27,939 nt of DNA, taken from positions 1 to 27,939 of the IMG/VR virus record IMGVR_UViG_3300044643_001274; one strand, 5' to 3'. This document shows positions 11,727 through 19,859 of the stretch, piece by piece (position 1 is the stretch's first letter; every line of letters begins with the position of its first letter). The notes under the pieces were generated by a model, which searched no databases, was not told where the DNA came from, and saw only the letters and a program-made list of their open reading frames with translations. Source of the DNA: a virus. The translations under genes were made by a program, and so were the position numbers.

Positions 11727-12172
11727 AGGAACCTCGGGCGGTAGATGCGCCATGCCAGCCAGAGGCCCATGCAGGCGATCTCGATGATCACGACCATGCG
11801 CCAGAAGGCGACTTCCTTGAGAGCCTTCCTCTGTTTCGCCTTCCAAAGTTCGGCCTGCTCTTGGGATTGGACGAGCTTCACGCTCTGATCGTCAACCTTC
11901 GAGGCATAGTCAGTCAGCGCGGTGCTGGCTTGGTCGAGATGCTGGTTGAGTTGTTCGAGCGTCCGCAGTCCGAGCGGGGTGACATTGGCCCGGAGGAGAG
12001 AGGCGCTCTGCTTGGCGGCAGAGACGGATGAGACGACCGCTGCCGGTGAGGGTGTCAGCACTTGCTTGGGGGCTGAGGTGCATCCTGTCACGCCGAAGAG
12101 GGCAATGGTGGCGGCAAGCATGGCCGCGCAGAGTAGGAACAGCAGTTCGAGGGGGTCTTGGAATCGCCTCAT
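11723..12172 (-). CDS. Lipoprotein-like lysis protein with C-terminal membrane helix
   Basis: The product has 149 residues. The N-terminal hydrophobic helix (11-29) ends in FGVTGCTS, a lipobox with Cys31. A Ser/Ala-rich region and a helical coiled-coil-like body (LEQLNQHLDQASTALTDYAS) follow. A second hydrophobic helix is at about 124-142 (MVVIIEIACMGLWLAWRIY). A protein with an outer-membrane lipid anchor, a periplasmic coil and an inner-membrane anchor would resemble a unimolecular spanin; a holin accessory is the alternative. TTTGACT, one base from the late heptamer, lies 13 nt upstream of the start. Confidence 0.55.
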   Translation of the reverse strand: MRRFQDPLELLFLLCAAMLAATIALFGVTGCTSAPKQVLTPSPAAVVSSVSAAKQSASLLRANVTPLGLRTLEQLNQHLDQASTALTDYASKVDDQSVKLVQSQEQAELWKAKQRKALKEVAFWRMVVIIEIACMGLWLAWRIYRPRFL

Positions 12173-12217
12173 GCAAGAGGCGCGGAGTCAAAACGTGGCC
12201 TGTGCGGAGAGAGATTC

Positions 12218-12245
12218 ACCATGGAGAACATGGAGAACATGAAGG
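12218..12245 (+). repeat. Tandem ATGGAGAAC 9-mers
   Basis: After ACC come ATGGAGAAC, ATGGAGAAC and ATGAAGGGG on the plus strand, that is, two exact 9-mers and a degenerate third. The unit is related to the CATGAAG arms at 11431-11509. It appears to be a dispersed micro-repeat family of the host or phage. Confidence 0.65.
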
Positions 12246-12259
12246 GGGATCTTCATGCA

Positions 12260-12289
12260 GACCAATTTCGTGACGTCACGAAAAAGGTC
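12260..12289. promoter_or_regulatory. 18-bp perfect palindrome within a 30-bp dyad
   Basis: TTTCGTGACGTCACGAAA (12266-12283) is a perfect 18-bp palindrome. With outer GACC/GGTC arms it extends to 30 bp, interrupted by a 2x2 mismatch. There is no loop and no following U-tract in either direction, so it resembles an operator for a dimeric regulator more than a terminator. It sits between the holin-like coil gene and the lipoprotein gene. Confidence 0.6.
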
Positions 12290-12424
12290 GGGGGAGGATC
12301 AGGTCGCTCACACGTTGTCCATTGGGACTTTGTGCGCCCTCATTGCCTCCCCCGATTTATGCTGGAGCCGCCATAACGACCCCGCAACACTTCCCACGAA
12401 TGGTAGGTGTGAAATTCTTGGACG

Positions 12425-12667
12425 CTACTGCTTTTCCAGCGTTCGCAGCCGGGCTTCGTGGTCAGCCAGCAGGATGTCGTGACGCTTGTCTGTCTCGGCA
12501 TTGGCTTCCATCCGGATCAACACGGCCTCGATCTTTTCAATCCGGGTATTCGACGCCGTGAACTCCTCTTTCGTGACAAACTTGGTGCCGAGCAGGGCGA
12601 CAGCGAGGAGCGCCAGAGTTGTGGCGACTTTGAGGATCGTGTCGAAGTATTTGGCGATGTCATTCAT
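12425..12667 (-). CDS. Small membrane protein with coiled coil, holin/XhlA-like
   Basis: From ATG 12667 the peptide starts MNDIAKYFDTILKVATTLAL. A single membrane helix spans about 12-31, and a charged coil follows (TRIEKIEAVLIRMEANAETD and onward) to residue 80. The start is 2 nt after the receptor-binding gene stop. Small TM-plus-coil proteins at this place often help holins (XhlA and similar), although there the helix is usually C-terminal. A longer frame to 12730 overlaps the tail gene and is not used. Confidence 0.6.
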   Translation of the reverse strand: MNDIAKYFDTILKVATTLALLAVALLGTKFVTKEEFTASNTRIEKIEAVLIRMEANAETDKRHDILLADHEARLRTLEKQ

Positions 12668-12669
12668 GG

Positions 12670-14169
12670 TCAGGGCAGGCCGAGTCCGAGGCCGAGTGTC
12701 TGGCGGTAGAGGGCGTAGACTTGATCCCATGAGGAGCGGATGTCTCTTGTGAACATCGATGCGAATGGGATGGTGCAGTCTCCTGTTCCACCAGCCCCAT
12801 TGCGCCTACCAATCCACAACGGGTCTGTGTTGGTCAGGTTCCCAGTAAATGCCAATGCCGTGTCTGCGGATTCCGTCGATGGGAATCTCTTGAGCCGAGC
12901 ATTTGTTATGTTGGAGGCCACCGCGTAGCCGGAGAAGTTGGTGTCCTTTGAGTTTATAATGTTCAATAGTGTGCTTCCTCCCGCTTGCTGCACTACGCCT
13001 ATATCCCCAATCCCCCCGGCAATAGCCGTCGCTTCATTAGTTCTCAGGTTCATTCCGTTCTGCGATCCTCCGGTTGAGTTTCTGGCGATGAGGAGCTGCC
13101 CGGCGTTGATGACTGGCGTCCTAGAGACAGCAAATAGGCTTTGCTCGGCAAGCGTCAGGTTCCCAACTGTCGCAGAAATGCCCTGAGCAGATGCGAGAAG
13201 AAACGTCATTCCATTCGCACCCCGGCTAGGTGAGCCGACCAGCGTCCCGTCAAACCTGCCCAGCCCTCCAAGTGAAAAGGCTGTCGTGCCAGAGGCGGCG
13301 TTCTGACTGGATCTCAGGGGCCAGCAGACCATGGAGTTCCAGAGGCCAAGTCGGTCGATGCCCTGGGCGAAGTCGATGATGAGTTGGCGAGGGTCGGAGA
13401 GGGCCGTGACAACGGGGCCGATATTGGGCGCGGTGACGGTTCCGTTGTTCGTCAGGGTGTTCGTTCCGTGAGAATCGGCGGTGACGCTGTTCTGGTTCAA
13501 GGCCCACCATGAGATCAGGTTCGTCCGAAGTCCAGAGTCGAGCGATGCGTAGGTGCGGCCTGCGCCAGAGTTGAAGAGGGCCGTGACTTCGGAGGCGGTG
13601 AGTGCCTTCTTCCAGAAGCCGATAGAGGAGAGGGCTCCCAACCACTCTTCACCATAAGCCCCAGCATAACCAATATTAAAAGCATTCGTTCCAGAAGTTG
13701 TTATGGATGTTGATGCGGAGCCAATAGAAACACCATTCAAGTAGACAGTAATGTTGCTAGTTCCGTCATAGGCAAAAACAGCATGATTCCATGTGTTAAC
13801 TACAACGGGAGTGCTTGTGTTGAATGTAGTAACCCAGCTGGTTCCTGCATTCCCCAAATTGAATCTGGGGCACCCTGAATTATTCAATCCTATCTGATAT
13901 TCAAAATTGTTAAGCCCAATCTTGCTTATAAAAGTTTTGTTGCTGGAAGTGGTTCCAGAATTAAACCATACCGAAAAGCTGAACGCTTGACCTCCGCTTT
14001 GAAGCGTCGAGTTGCTTGCAACGCTTAAAAACTGGTTCGTGCCATTGAAACTCGCCGCATTGTCGTAAGCCGTCGGCGTCTGGGTGGCGCCGATGGGTGA
14101 GCCAGCCGCAGCACAGCGGTTGAAGTATTCCTGGCATCCGAGCAGGGCCGCGTTATTTCCGAGATACAT
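12670..14169 (-). CDS. LamG/concanavalin-fold tail protein, receptor-binding candidate
   Basis: The product has 499 residues. Residues 35-205 have the laminin-G-3 pattern: AASFNGTNQFLSVA, FSFSVWFNSG, WNHAVFAYDGTSNITVYLNG, then FNIGYAGAYGEEWLGALSSI and TASEVTALFNSG. Residues 255-490 look like a second, related beta-sandwich ending at SWDQVYALYRQTLGLGLG. Such domains bind glycans, and the last tail gene before lysis is the usual place for a receptor-binding protein. The DNA for the first domain (about 13640-14050) is clearly richer in A+T than its surroundings, suggesting domain exchange. There is no Shine-Dalgarno; the leader is CTAACCCATCCTACC. Confidence 0.75.
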   Translation of the reverse strand: MYLGNNAALLGCQEYFNRCAAAGSPIGATQTPTAYDNAASFNGTNQFLSVASNSTLQSGGQAFSFSVWFNSGTTSSNKTFISKIGLNNFEYQIGLNNSGCPRFNLGNAGTSWVTTFNTSTPVVVNTWNHAVFAYDGTSNITVYLNGVSIGSASTSITTSGTNAFNIGYAGAYGEEWLGALSSIGFWKKALTASEVTALFNSGAGRTYASLDSGLRTNLISWWALNQNSVTADSHGTNTLTNNGTVTAPNIGPVVTALSDPRQLIIDFAQGIDRLGLWNSMVCWPLRSSQNAASGTTAFSLGGLGRFDGTLVGSPSRGANGMTFLLASAQGISATVGNLTLAEQSLFAVSRTPVINAGQLLIARNSTGGSQNGMNLRTNEATAIAGGIGDIGVVQQAGGSTLLNIINSKDTNFSGYAVASNITNARLKRFPSTESADTALAFTGNLTNTDPLWIGRRNGAGGTGDCTIPFASMFTRDIRSSWDQVYALYRQTLGLGLGLP

Positions 14170-14180
14170 GGTAGGATGGG

Positions 14181-16088
14181 TTAGAGGACGGAGGCCTTGG
14201 TGGTTGTTTCGCAGAGGAGCTGCGCGATCTGGTCGATTCCCAAGGTGATGTTGGCCGCGCCACGGCAGACCAGCGTGGAGGCCCCATGGGTGATGGTGAG
14301 AGCGGCCCCCGTCTTGTTCTGGATCGTGTAGGAGGCTCCGACGATGCCCCCGGTGATCGTGGAGAAGGGGGATGTGCCTGTCAGTTGGATCACGTTCGCG
14401 CTGCTAGGCAGGGCCAGTGCATTGCTGACCAGTGCGACGGACACGACATCCTGCACGAAGAGCGATGAGCCGGAGGTGACGTAGTTGCCGCTCGTCAGCG
14501 ACCCCGTGATCGTGGCGTTAAGGGTCTGCCAGTTCGTCCCGTTGAAATACCGGATGACCTCGATCCTGCTCGGAGCAAATGCCACGCCGCCGATGGTGCA
14601 AGTCCCCGCGCCGACCATCACCTCGTAGTTGTCGCCAAGTGTCGCGGTGCCGGGATCGGTGATCGTCAGGGTCGCCGTCGTCATGTAGCGGACGCCTGTG
14701 GCTGCGGTGAAGTTGCTGGATCGGATGACTGCTGTGGCCCCCGTGCCGGGATCGCCCTTCGTGAATGAGCCGCTGCCCCATGAGCCTGCGGTCTTCGGCC
14801 CATAGAGTCGGTTGCCGAGCGTGTCGATGTAGAGGTCGCCATCCGAGCCAAGGCCAGCGGAGGGAACCGTTGTTCCAGAGAGGATCGTCCGCTTGTTGGC
14901 GAGGTCGGAGACTAGCCCGGTCACATCGCTTTGGGCGTGGGTGTGGATGCTCGCGGCCTTGCCAGCCAGTGCCGATGTTGTGGCGGCGGCGTCGGCCTTG
15001 GAGGCCAAGTCGCTGACAAGATTCGTCACCTCGCTCTGAGGATGGGTGTGGGCCGATGGCGTGAAGGTTGTCGGCCTGTTGGCAATCGCCGTCCACTCAG
15101 GCGTGATGTCACCCATCTCGATGTAGGAGGCCTCGATGACCTTTGAGCCTGTTCCCTTATAGAGCCAGCGGCGTCCGTCGGTCGTGGTAACGATCGCCCC
15201 CGTGATGATCTGGGCCTGCTGGGGGGCGGTCAGGTCGGCGATGGTTCCGGAGGAGACGACCTGCACTCCTGTGGAAAGAGAAGGAAGGCGATCCAGCGAG
15301 ATCGTGCCGCTGGTGATCAGCGAGGCATCATGGGCCAGAGGTGCCCGGGCATCGGAGAGGCGGGCGTCGGTCGTGGAGACGGCACCAAGCTCGGCAAGGG
15401 TCGGGATGCGGTGGACGTGATCAGCACGGGCCGCTGTCGCTGAGGAGCCGACAGCGGAGGTCGAGCCGAGATCGGCAGGGGCAGAGGTGGCAATGTTTGG
15501 CTTGCCGTCCAGCAGGCCGTCAGTCTCAGCCTGAGAGTAAACGGAGAGATTCCCACGGGCCGAGGGCACCGATCCCAGCCCGGCGAGGTTGCCCGATTTG
15601 GTCAGGACATCGGCGGCGAGCGGGTAAGCTGGATTGGCCTGAGCCAAGGCTCCCTCGTCGCCCCTGATGACATCGTTCGCGATGACAGCAGGAAGAGTCA
15701 CCGAGGAGGTGATCACGCTGCCGACTGTCCACTGCACCTCGAGCATAGCACGGAGGCTGGACCCTTCGGAGGCCGAAGTGAACAAGGCGTCGATCTCTGC
15801 GGTGTTGAGGGTTAGTGCAAACGTGTATTTTGCAGAAGTGCCGCTGCCCGATTTCACCCAGGACAAGGCCGAGGCGATGTAGCCCGAGGCATAGGCCCCG
15901 CTCCGCTTCAGCCCAAGGATGCCCGTGGCCCCGCTGCCGAGATCGGTGACCACGCCTGCATTCAGGAACTGCACCTCGACGGGCTCCGCATCACGACGCT
16001 TCAGGTCGAGCGACTCTATCAGCATCCCCCCGGCAGATGGGAGATCGTCCAGAAACGTGCGGTCGGTCAGGTCAACGAAGAGCTTCAC
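14181..16088 (-). CDS. Tail fibre/upper baseplate protein with HTH(P/A)Q repeats
   Basis: The product has 635 residues from a GTG start, with TTTGACA 13 nt upstream. Residues 1-145 resemble a BppU-like baseplate-anchoring domain. The middle contains fibre-type repeats: ADHVHRIPTLAELG, SAHTHPQSEVTNLVSDLASK and SIHTHAQSDVTGLVSDLANK, in which His residues commonly coordinate iron in trimeric phage fibres. A GxGSDGDLYIDTLGNRLYGP module follows, and then a beta-rich C-terminus with SYTIQNKTGAALTI. It would trimerise and project from the tail tip. It probably works with the LamG protein next to it. Confidence 0.8.
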   Translation of the reverse strand: MKLFVDLTDRTFLDDLPSAGGMLIESLDLKRRDAEPVEVQFLNAGVVTDLGSGATGILGLKRSGAYASGYIASALSWVKSGSGTSAKYTFALTLNTAEIDALFTSASEGSSLRAMLEVQWTVGSVITSSVTLPAVIANDVIRGDEGALAQANPAYPLAADVLTKSGNLAGLGSVPSARGNLSVYSQAETDGLLDGKPNIATSAPADLGSTSAVGSSATAARADHVHRIPTLAELGAVSTTDARLSDARAPLAHDASLITSGTISLDRLPSLSTGVQVVSSGTIADLTAPQQAQIITGAIVTTTDGRRWLYKGTGSKVIEASYIEMGDITPEWTAIANRPTTFTPSAHTHPQSEVTNLVSDLASKADAAATTSALAGKAASIHTHAQSDVTGLVSDLANKRTILSGTTVPSAGLGSDGDLYIDTLGNRLYGPKTAGSWGSGSFTKGDPGTGATAVIRSSNFTAATGVRYMTTATLTITDPGTATLGDNYEVMVGAGTCTIGGVAFAPSRIEVIRYFNGTNWQTLNATITGSLTSGNYVTSGSSLFVQDVVSVALVSNALALPSSANVIQLTGTSPFSTITGGIVGASYTIQNKTGAALTITHGASTLVCRGAANITLGIDQIAQLLCETTTKASVL

Positions 16089-16117
16089 AAGGTCGAGGGG
16101 ATGTCAAAGGGAGAAGG

Positions 16118-16342
16118 TCACCACTTGCCAAGCGGGCAAGTGCTTGTCGCCATCCTGAGCTTTGCCGACGTGGAACAGCCGCATTTCTGGCACCGTCCGG
16201 TTCCGAAGAATCCGGACTGATCCCACTCGGGGCAGGCGGCGCAGATGGAGTAGCGTTCCTCCAGCAACTGCTGGCTTGATAGCTTCAGCCCGGAGGATGC
16301 CCACCTTGCGGCATCGGCAGTCAGGCTTTTTATTCTGCTCAT
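16118..16342 (-). CDS. Small zinc-ribbon phage protein (74 aa)
   Basis: From ATG 16342 (ATGA overlap) the peptide starts MSRIKSLTADAARWASSGLK. Cys34 and Cys37 (SICAACPEW), Cys51, Cys54 and Cys56 (CQKCGCS) and Cys69 in the terminal CPLGKW form a zinc-ribbon layout. This short type with a CPxGKW end occurs often among phage tail genes and may be a structural or assembly factor. Its function is unknown to me. Confidence 0.65.
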   Translation of the reverse strand: MSRIKSLTADAARWASSGLKLSSQQLLEERYSICAACPEWDQSGFFGTGRCQKCGCSTSAKLRMATSTCPLGKW

Positions 16343-16932
16343 GAGACGGTGATCGTGTCCCACCGCCCCATGACATACGATCCGGTCGGGGTTCCTTGGG
16401 TAATGGGAATCCCGTCCACGTCGGTCTTGTATGAGGAAAAGGTTGTGCCCACCGGGCTGGACGGCACCACTCCAAACAACGTCCACCCCACATCTTCCGC
16501 GCCACAGCCTGAGAAGTTGATCAGGGAGAATGACCAGCTTTGCCCTCCAATAGTTGCGCCACCGCCCCAATCGCAGCCTACACGAGTCAAGGTCACCGTG
16601 GCACTGGGGTGCGTTCCGGTAGAGTCAACCAGGGAAAGCGTGTAGGTGTTGGCGAAATAGTCCGCGATGCTCGTCGAGTATAATGCTGGCTGGGTTGTCC
16701 TGGCACCGGACTGATAGACGGCCCAGACAGTCCCTTCGAGGATGACGCCATTTGTCGTGTTCCCGTAGGAGGTTCCGGACAAGGAGAGGCTGGTTCCGTT
16801 GAAATTAACCGCAGAAGGCAGATTCCCGCCGTCAACGATCCACGGCTGGTCGGCGGCGCAATACCACTGGCAACTTCCGCAGGGCAACGCTGAGGAACAA
16901 TCAACGCACGTCGATTTTATGTAGGTAGCCAC
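16339..16932 (-). CDS. Probable tail-tip structural protein (197 aa)
   Basis: The start is a GTG at 16932. A Cys-rich beginning (CVDCSSALPCGSCQWYCA, residues 9-26) precedes a Ser/Thr/Gly-rich beta body with SFSLINFSGCGAEDVGWTLF and an end TGSYVMGRWDTITVS. The composition suits a virion protein, and the six N-terminal cysteines could form disulfides or hold a metal. It lies between tail genes and is coupled to the zinc-ribbon gene. No family is recognised. Confidence 0.55.
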   Translation of the reverse strand: MATYIKSTCVDCSSALPCGSCQWYCAADQPWIVDGGNLPSAVNFNGTSLSLSGTSYGNTTNGVILEGTVWAVYQSGARTTQPALYSTSIADYFANTYTLSLVDSTGTHPSATVTLTRVGCDWGGGATIGGQSWSFSLINFSGCGAEDVGWTLFGVVPSSPVGTTFSSYKTDVDGIPITQGTPTGSYVMGRWDTITVS

Positions 16933-16937
16933 CGGGC

Positions 16938-17222
16938 TTAAGGAGTGAAAGGCTCAGTCCCCAGCACCCACATCTTTTTTGCCTCGCCGTTGTCGCAGAC
17001 ATCAATCAGCCGCCAGGTCACGGGGCGATTGGCCGCCGTGAATACGAGGCTTGAGCCGTTGTCAGGGTTGGTCTCGACTTTGTAGATACCGAACTTGTCG
17101 GGTGCTAATTGGCACTTTTGGAAGTTGTCGTCCAGATCCTTGGCCCGGATCGTCGCAGGCGGGGCCGTGGATTTGCCATCAGCCCGCTTGCTGAGATAGT
17201 CCTGAAAGCGGATCAGCTTCAT
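16938..17222 (-). CDS. Hypothetical tail-region protein (94 aa)
   Basis: The peptide starts MKLIRFQDYLSKRADGKSTA, with a basic helix and then strands including KFGIYKVETN and PVTWRLIDVCDNGEAKKMWV. The ATG overlaps the preceding stop (ATGA), and the stop is 5 nt before the next GTG. Its length and place suit a small tail-tip or assembly protein. No motif is identified. Confidence 0.55.
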   Translation of the reverse strand: MKLIRFQDYLSKRADGKSTAPPATIRAKDLDDNFQKCQLAPDKFGIYKVETNPDNGSSLVFTAANRPVTWRLIDVCDNGEAKKMWVLGTEPFTP

Positions 17223-17836
17223 GTAACGAGCTTGGTTCCGGTCACTTCGATGACGTAGTATGAGCCGTATTGCGTGGACGTCAGGTTAGTCATGACCCAC
17301 GCCGATGTCAGCGATGGAGGAGATGCGGCGACGCCGTTGGTGAAGCTTTGGACGACCTGAATGTTATAAGCGCTGGTCGGGGTGGAGGGCACAAATGCCG
17401 CCGTGGCTGAAACAAAGAACCTTGTCGTCGTGGGTGCGATGTAGCTCCCGGTGAGGAGATCGGTGACTGCAGTCGAGCCACTGCCTGTGGTAACGCTCTT
17501 GGAGTAACTCAGAAGGGCTGTTCCGTAGCGGGTTGCGAAGACGTTGGTTGTCAGGCCGACATAGCTCAGCGAGTAGGTCACGACGCCGTTAGTGACATCC
17601 TTCTGCGACGAGACGCATGTCAGGTTGTAGACCCCGGACGGCATGGTGTAGGTGCCGCTTGGGTAGGTGTAGGAGAGCGGCGCGGTATTGATTGCCAGCA
17701 GGCCGTCTGCCGTGGCCTCGTAGCTCTGAGCGCAGGAGTAGGTTCGCTGAAGCGTGGCCTTGCCCTCGTTGTCCTTGTTGAATGACTCCGAGACAAGGAT
17801 CAGGCCCGTCGTATTGCCGTGAAGTGTGATAGCCAT
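17219..17836 (-). CDS. Tail structural protein, beta-rich (205 aa)
   Basis: The peptide starts MAITLHGNTTGLILVSESFN. It is Ser/Thr/Tyr/Val-rich throughout with alternating strands (YTYPSGTYTMPSGVYNLTCV, VVTYSLSYVGLTTN) and no charged helices, typical of distal-tail or tail-tube-like proteins. It is the first gene after the tape measure, where siphophages usually encode a distal tail protein. Homology is not recognised by motif. Confidence 0.55.
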   Translation of the reverse strand: MAITLHGNTTGLILVSESFNKDNEGKATLQRTYSCAQSYEATADGLLAINTAPLSYTYPSGTYTMPSGVYNLTCVSSQKDVTNGVVTYSLSYVGLTTNVFATRYGTALLSYSKSVTTGSGSTAVTDLLTGSYIAPTTTRFFVSATAAFVPSTPTSAYNIQVVQSFTNGVAASPPSLTSAWVMTNLTSTQYGSYYVIEVTGTKLVT

Positions 17837-17839
17837 AGG

Positions 17840-19855
17840 TTAGGAGAGTGCGTAGACGGGGAGTTTGTTATCGTGAATCGCCTTCACGATTTTGAAGATT
17901 TCGGAGAGTGAGTTGCTCTGCTCCTCTTGGGGTGATTTCTTGGCCTTGCCTTCAGATCCGGGGCCAGTGCCGCCGGGGCCTTCACCCTTGGCATTCTTCA
18001 GCTTGTCATTCACAAGCTTGTTGAAGTCATCCTCTGCTCTCTTGCGGAGTTCTGCACGAGATCCAGAGACACCTTCCTTCACATACTTGCTGAAGAGGTC
18101 ATCGATTGACTGCTGCCTAGATGCTCTGCTGTCGCCCCCGGTGTATGAAGAAAGATCGGATTGGACGGACTGGCTTGCGCGGGTCTCCATGCGCTGCTGG
18201 ATCTGGTCCCAGCTACTGCGGTTCCCGGTTGTGGCCTGCACGTAGTCCTCAGGGCGCAGAAGGGTCTTCATGGCCTCAGCCATTGCCTGCTCAGAAGTTA
18301 GCGCCCTAGAACTGGATGTCCCGCCGCGAATGGGCTTGGTGCTGAATTGTTCAGGAGTGTCGATAGGCCCGAGTCCCGTGGCCTCAAAGTTCTTTGATGG
18401 CATCTTTAAGCCTGACATCTCGGCAAGGCTTCCAGACTCCCCACCCTTGGACTTGAAGGTCGCGAAACTCTCGCTGACACCAACGAGGCTCTCCTCGTAT
18501 TTCTTCCCATTGGCGGCGATTGTGGCCGTCAGCTTCGCCATGCTCTCATGCTCAGAGACGATGCGCTCGCTCATGGACTGCACCTTCTCCTGCTGGGTGG
18601 CGACATCGAAATATCCGTCTGCGGTCTTGTAGACTGCCACGCCGGCGTCCATTGCGTTGGCCCCAATTTCAGCCCATGACTGAGCTGTCTTGTATGATGC
18701 CTCGCTGAACTGGTTGTGAACTTCCTTGAGCTGGATCAACCCATTCAGCACTCCCGGGAGATCCATCTTCATGGCCGAAATGGCAAGGTTCACCCATGCA
18801 TTGGCGGCAGATCCTGCCTCTAAAAACGCGGCCTTGAATGTCTGCCCGATGAACTTGCCAGCGTCGAGGAACCCGTTGTAGATGGAAACCATGACGGGGC
18901 CTCCGGAAGCAAAGGTGCCGCCAGCAAACTCGGCGACAACGGTGAAGGATGCCTGAAGGATCTTGACTATTTCGTTCCCGATCTTCATGGCCTCAAGCTT
19001 CACAAGCTCTGTTGCCACGGAGAGTGCCTGCTTGAAGTTCCCATCCAACAAACTGTCAGCAACGGCCTTAAGCGGAGCAGCGATGTCCTTGGTGACCTTC
19101 TGCCCGAAGCCTGCGGCATCGAAGTTCTTCACCAGATCGACGAATTCTTTCAGTCCTCCTTGGATGTTCACCAAGGCCCCAGCCGCAAACTCCATAAGCT
19201 TCTGACCAATGGCGGTGATGCCGTCTCCGAGATAGTCGAACGCAGCGGCATTCTCATTCATCACATTGGCGAAGCCTCCGACCTCACCCTCTGCCTGATT
19301 GATCGCTCCGGGGAGATCGGCGAAGAGGGCCAGCAGCCTGCCACCTTTCTTCCCGAAGATCTCCATGGCCGTGGCAGCGCGATCAGCCGGGTCAGGGATC
19401 TCGCTGATAGTCTTGGCAATCTTGGCGAACTGCTCGTCAGGAGAAAGCTTGAGAAGGTCACTTGAGAAAAGGCCGAGGCGATGAAGCTTGTCGGCAGATT
19501 CGCTCCCGGCATCCCCCGCCTCGATCAGGAACTTCTGCATCTTGTTGATGACACCCCCTAGATCATCGGCCTTCATGCCGTTGTTCTCAAAGGCCCGTTC
19601 CAGCAGGACGAGCTTGCCCACGGCGATCCCTGTCTGCTCTGAGAAATCGGCAAGCTGACCTCCCTTCTCCATCGCACCATGAAACGCGCCGATGGTGGCG
19701 GTGATGCTGACATAGCCAGCAGCCAGCCCGGCGAGCTTCCCGGCAATGGAGCCGAAGGTCTCGCCCATCTTCTGGCCCGCGGACTCGACCGACTTTAGGT
19801 CTCCCAAGACCTGATCCTTTCCAGAGGTTGCCAGTGATACGGTTACGTCTGCCAT
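17840..19855 (-). CDS. Tail tape measure protein
   Basis: The product has 671 residues. The N-terminus KDQVLGDLKSVESAGQKMGE, the GKLAGLAAGYVSITATIGAF segment and long helical stretches (EQTGIAVGKLVLLERAFENN) match tape measure proteins, which set tail length and pass through the tail during DNA ejection. A central hydrophobic stretch (about 300-365) and a Gly/Ser/Glu/Lys-rich disordered region (590-640) follow. The length suggests a short tail, about 100 nm if the usual 1.5 angstrom per residue holds. It lies directly downstream of the basic structural gene. Confidence 0.88.
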   Translation of the reverse strand: MADVTVSLATSGKDQVLGDLKSVESAGQKMGETFGSIAGKLAGLAAGYVSITATIGAFHGAMEKGGQLADFSEQTGIAVGKLVLLERAFENNGMKADDLGGVINKMQKFLIEAGDAGSESADKLHRLGLFSSDLLKLSPDEQFAKIAKTISEIPDPADRAATAMEIFGKKGGRLLALFADLPGAINQAEGEVGGFANVMNENAAAFDYLGDGITAIGQKLMEFAAGALVNIQGGLKEFVDLVKNFDAAGFGQKVTKDIAAPLKAVADSLLDGNFKQALSVATELVKLEAMKIGNEIVKILQASFTVVAEFAGGTFASGGPVMVSIYNGFLDAGKFIGQTFKAAFLEAGSAANAWVNLAISAMKMDLPGVLNGLIQLKEVHNQFSEASYKTAQSWAEIGANAMDAGVAVYKTADGYFDVATQQEKVQSMSERIVSEHESMAKLTATIAANGKKYEESLVGVSESFATFKSKGGESGSLAEMSGLKMPSKNFEATGLGPIDTPEQFSTKPIRGGTSSSRALTSEQAMAEAMKTLLRPEDYVQATTGNRSSWDQIQQRMETRASQSVQSDLSSYTGGDSRASRQQSIDDLFSKYVKEGVSGSRAELRKRAEDDFNKLVNDKLKNAKGEGPGGTGPGSEGKAKKSPQEEQSNSLSEIFKIVKAIHDNKLPVYALS

Positions 19856-19859
19856 AAAA

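Larger units (their letters stand above)
12173..12424. other. Noncoding gap in the lysis module with repeat and palindrome
   Basis: No leftward gene is supported in these 252 nt, which is unusual in an otherwise tightly packed transcript. From left to right it holds the TTTGACT element, the ATGGAGAAC repeat (12221-12245), the long palindrome (12260-12289) and a GC-rich stretch with no evident structure. Confidence 0.5.

Noticed and set aside
12158-12376. Plus-strand frame through the lysis gap
   Set aside because: It starts inside the repeat and translates repeat and palindrome; no ribosome site or homology pattern.
12400-12420. Short match to a conserved small-subunit rRNA phrase (GTGAAATTCTTGGA)
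   Set aside because: Only about 14 nt match, with no rRNA-like sequence around it; chance.
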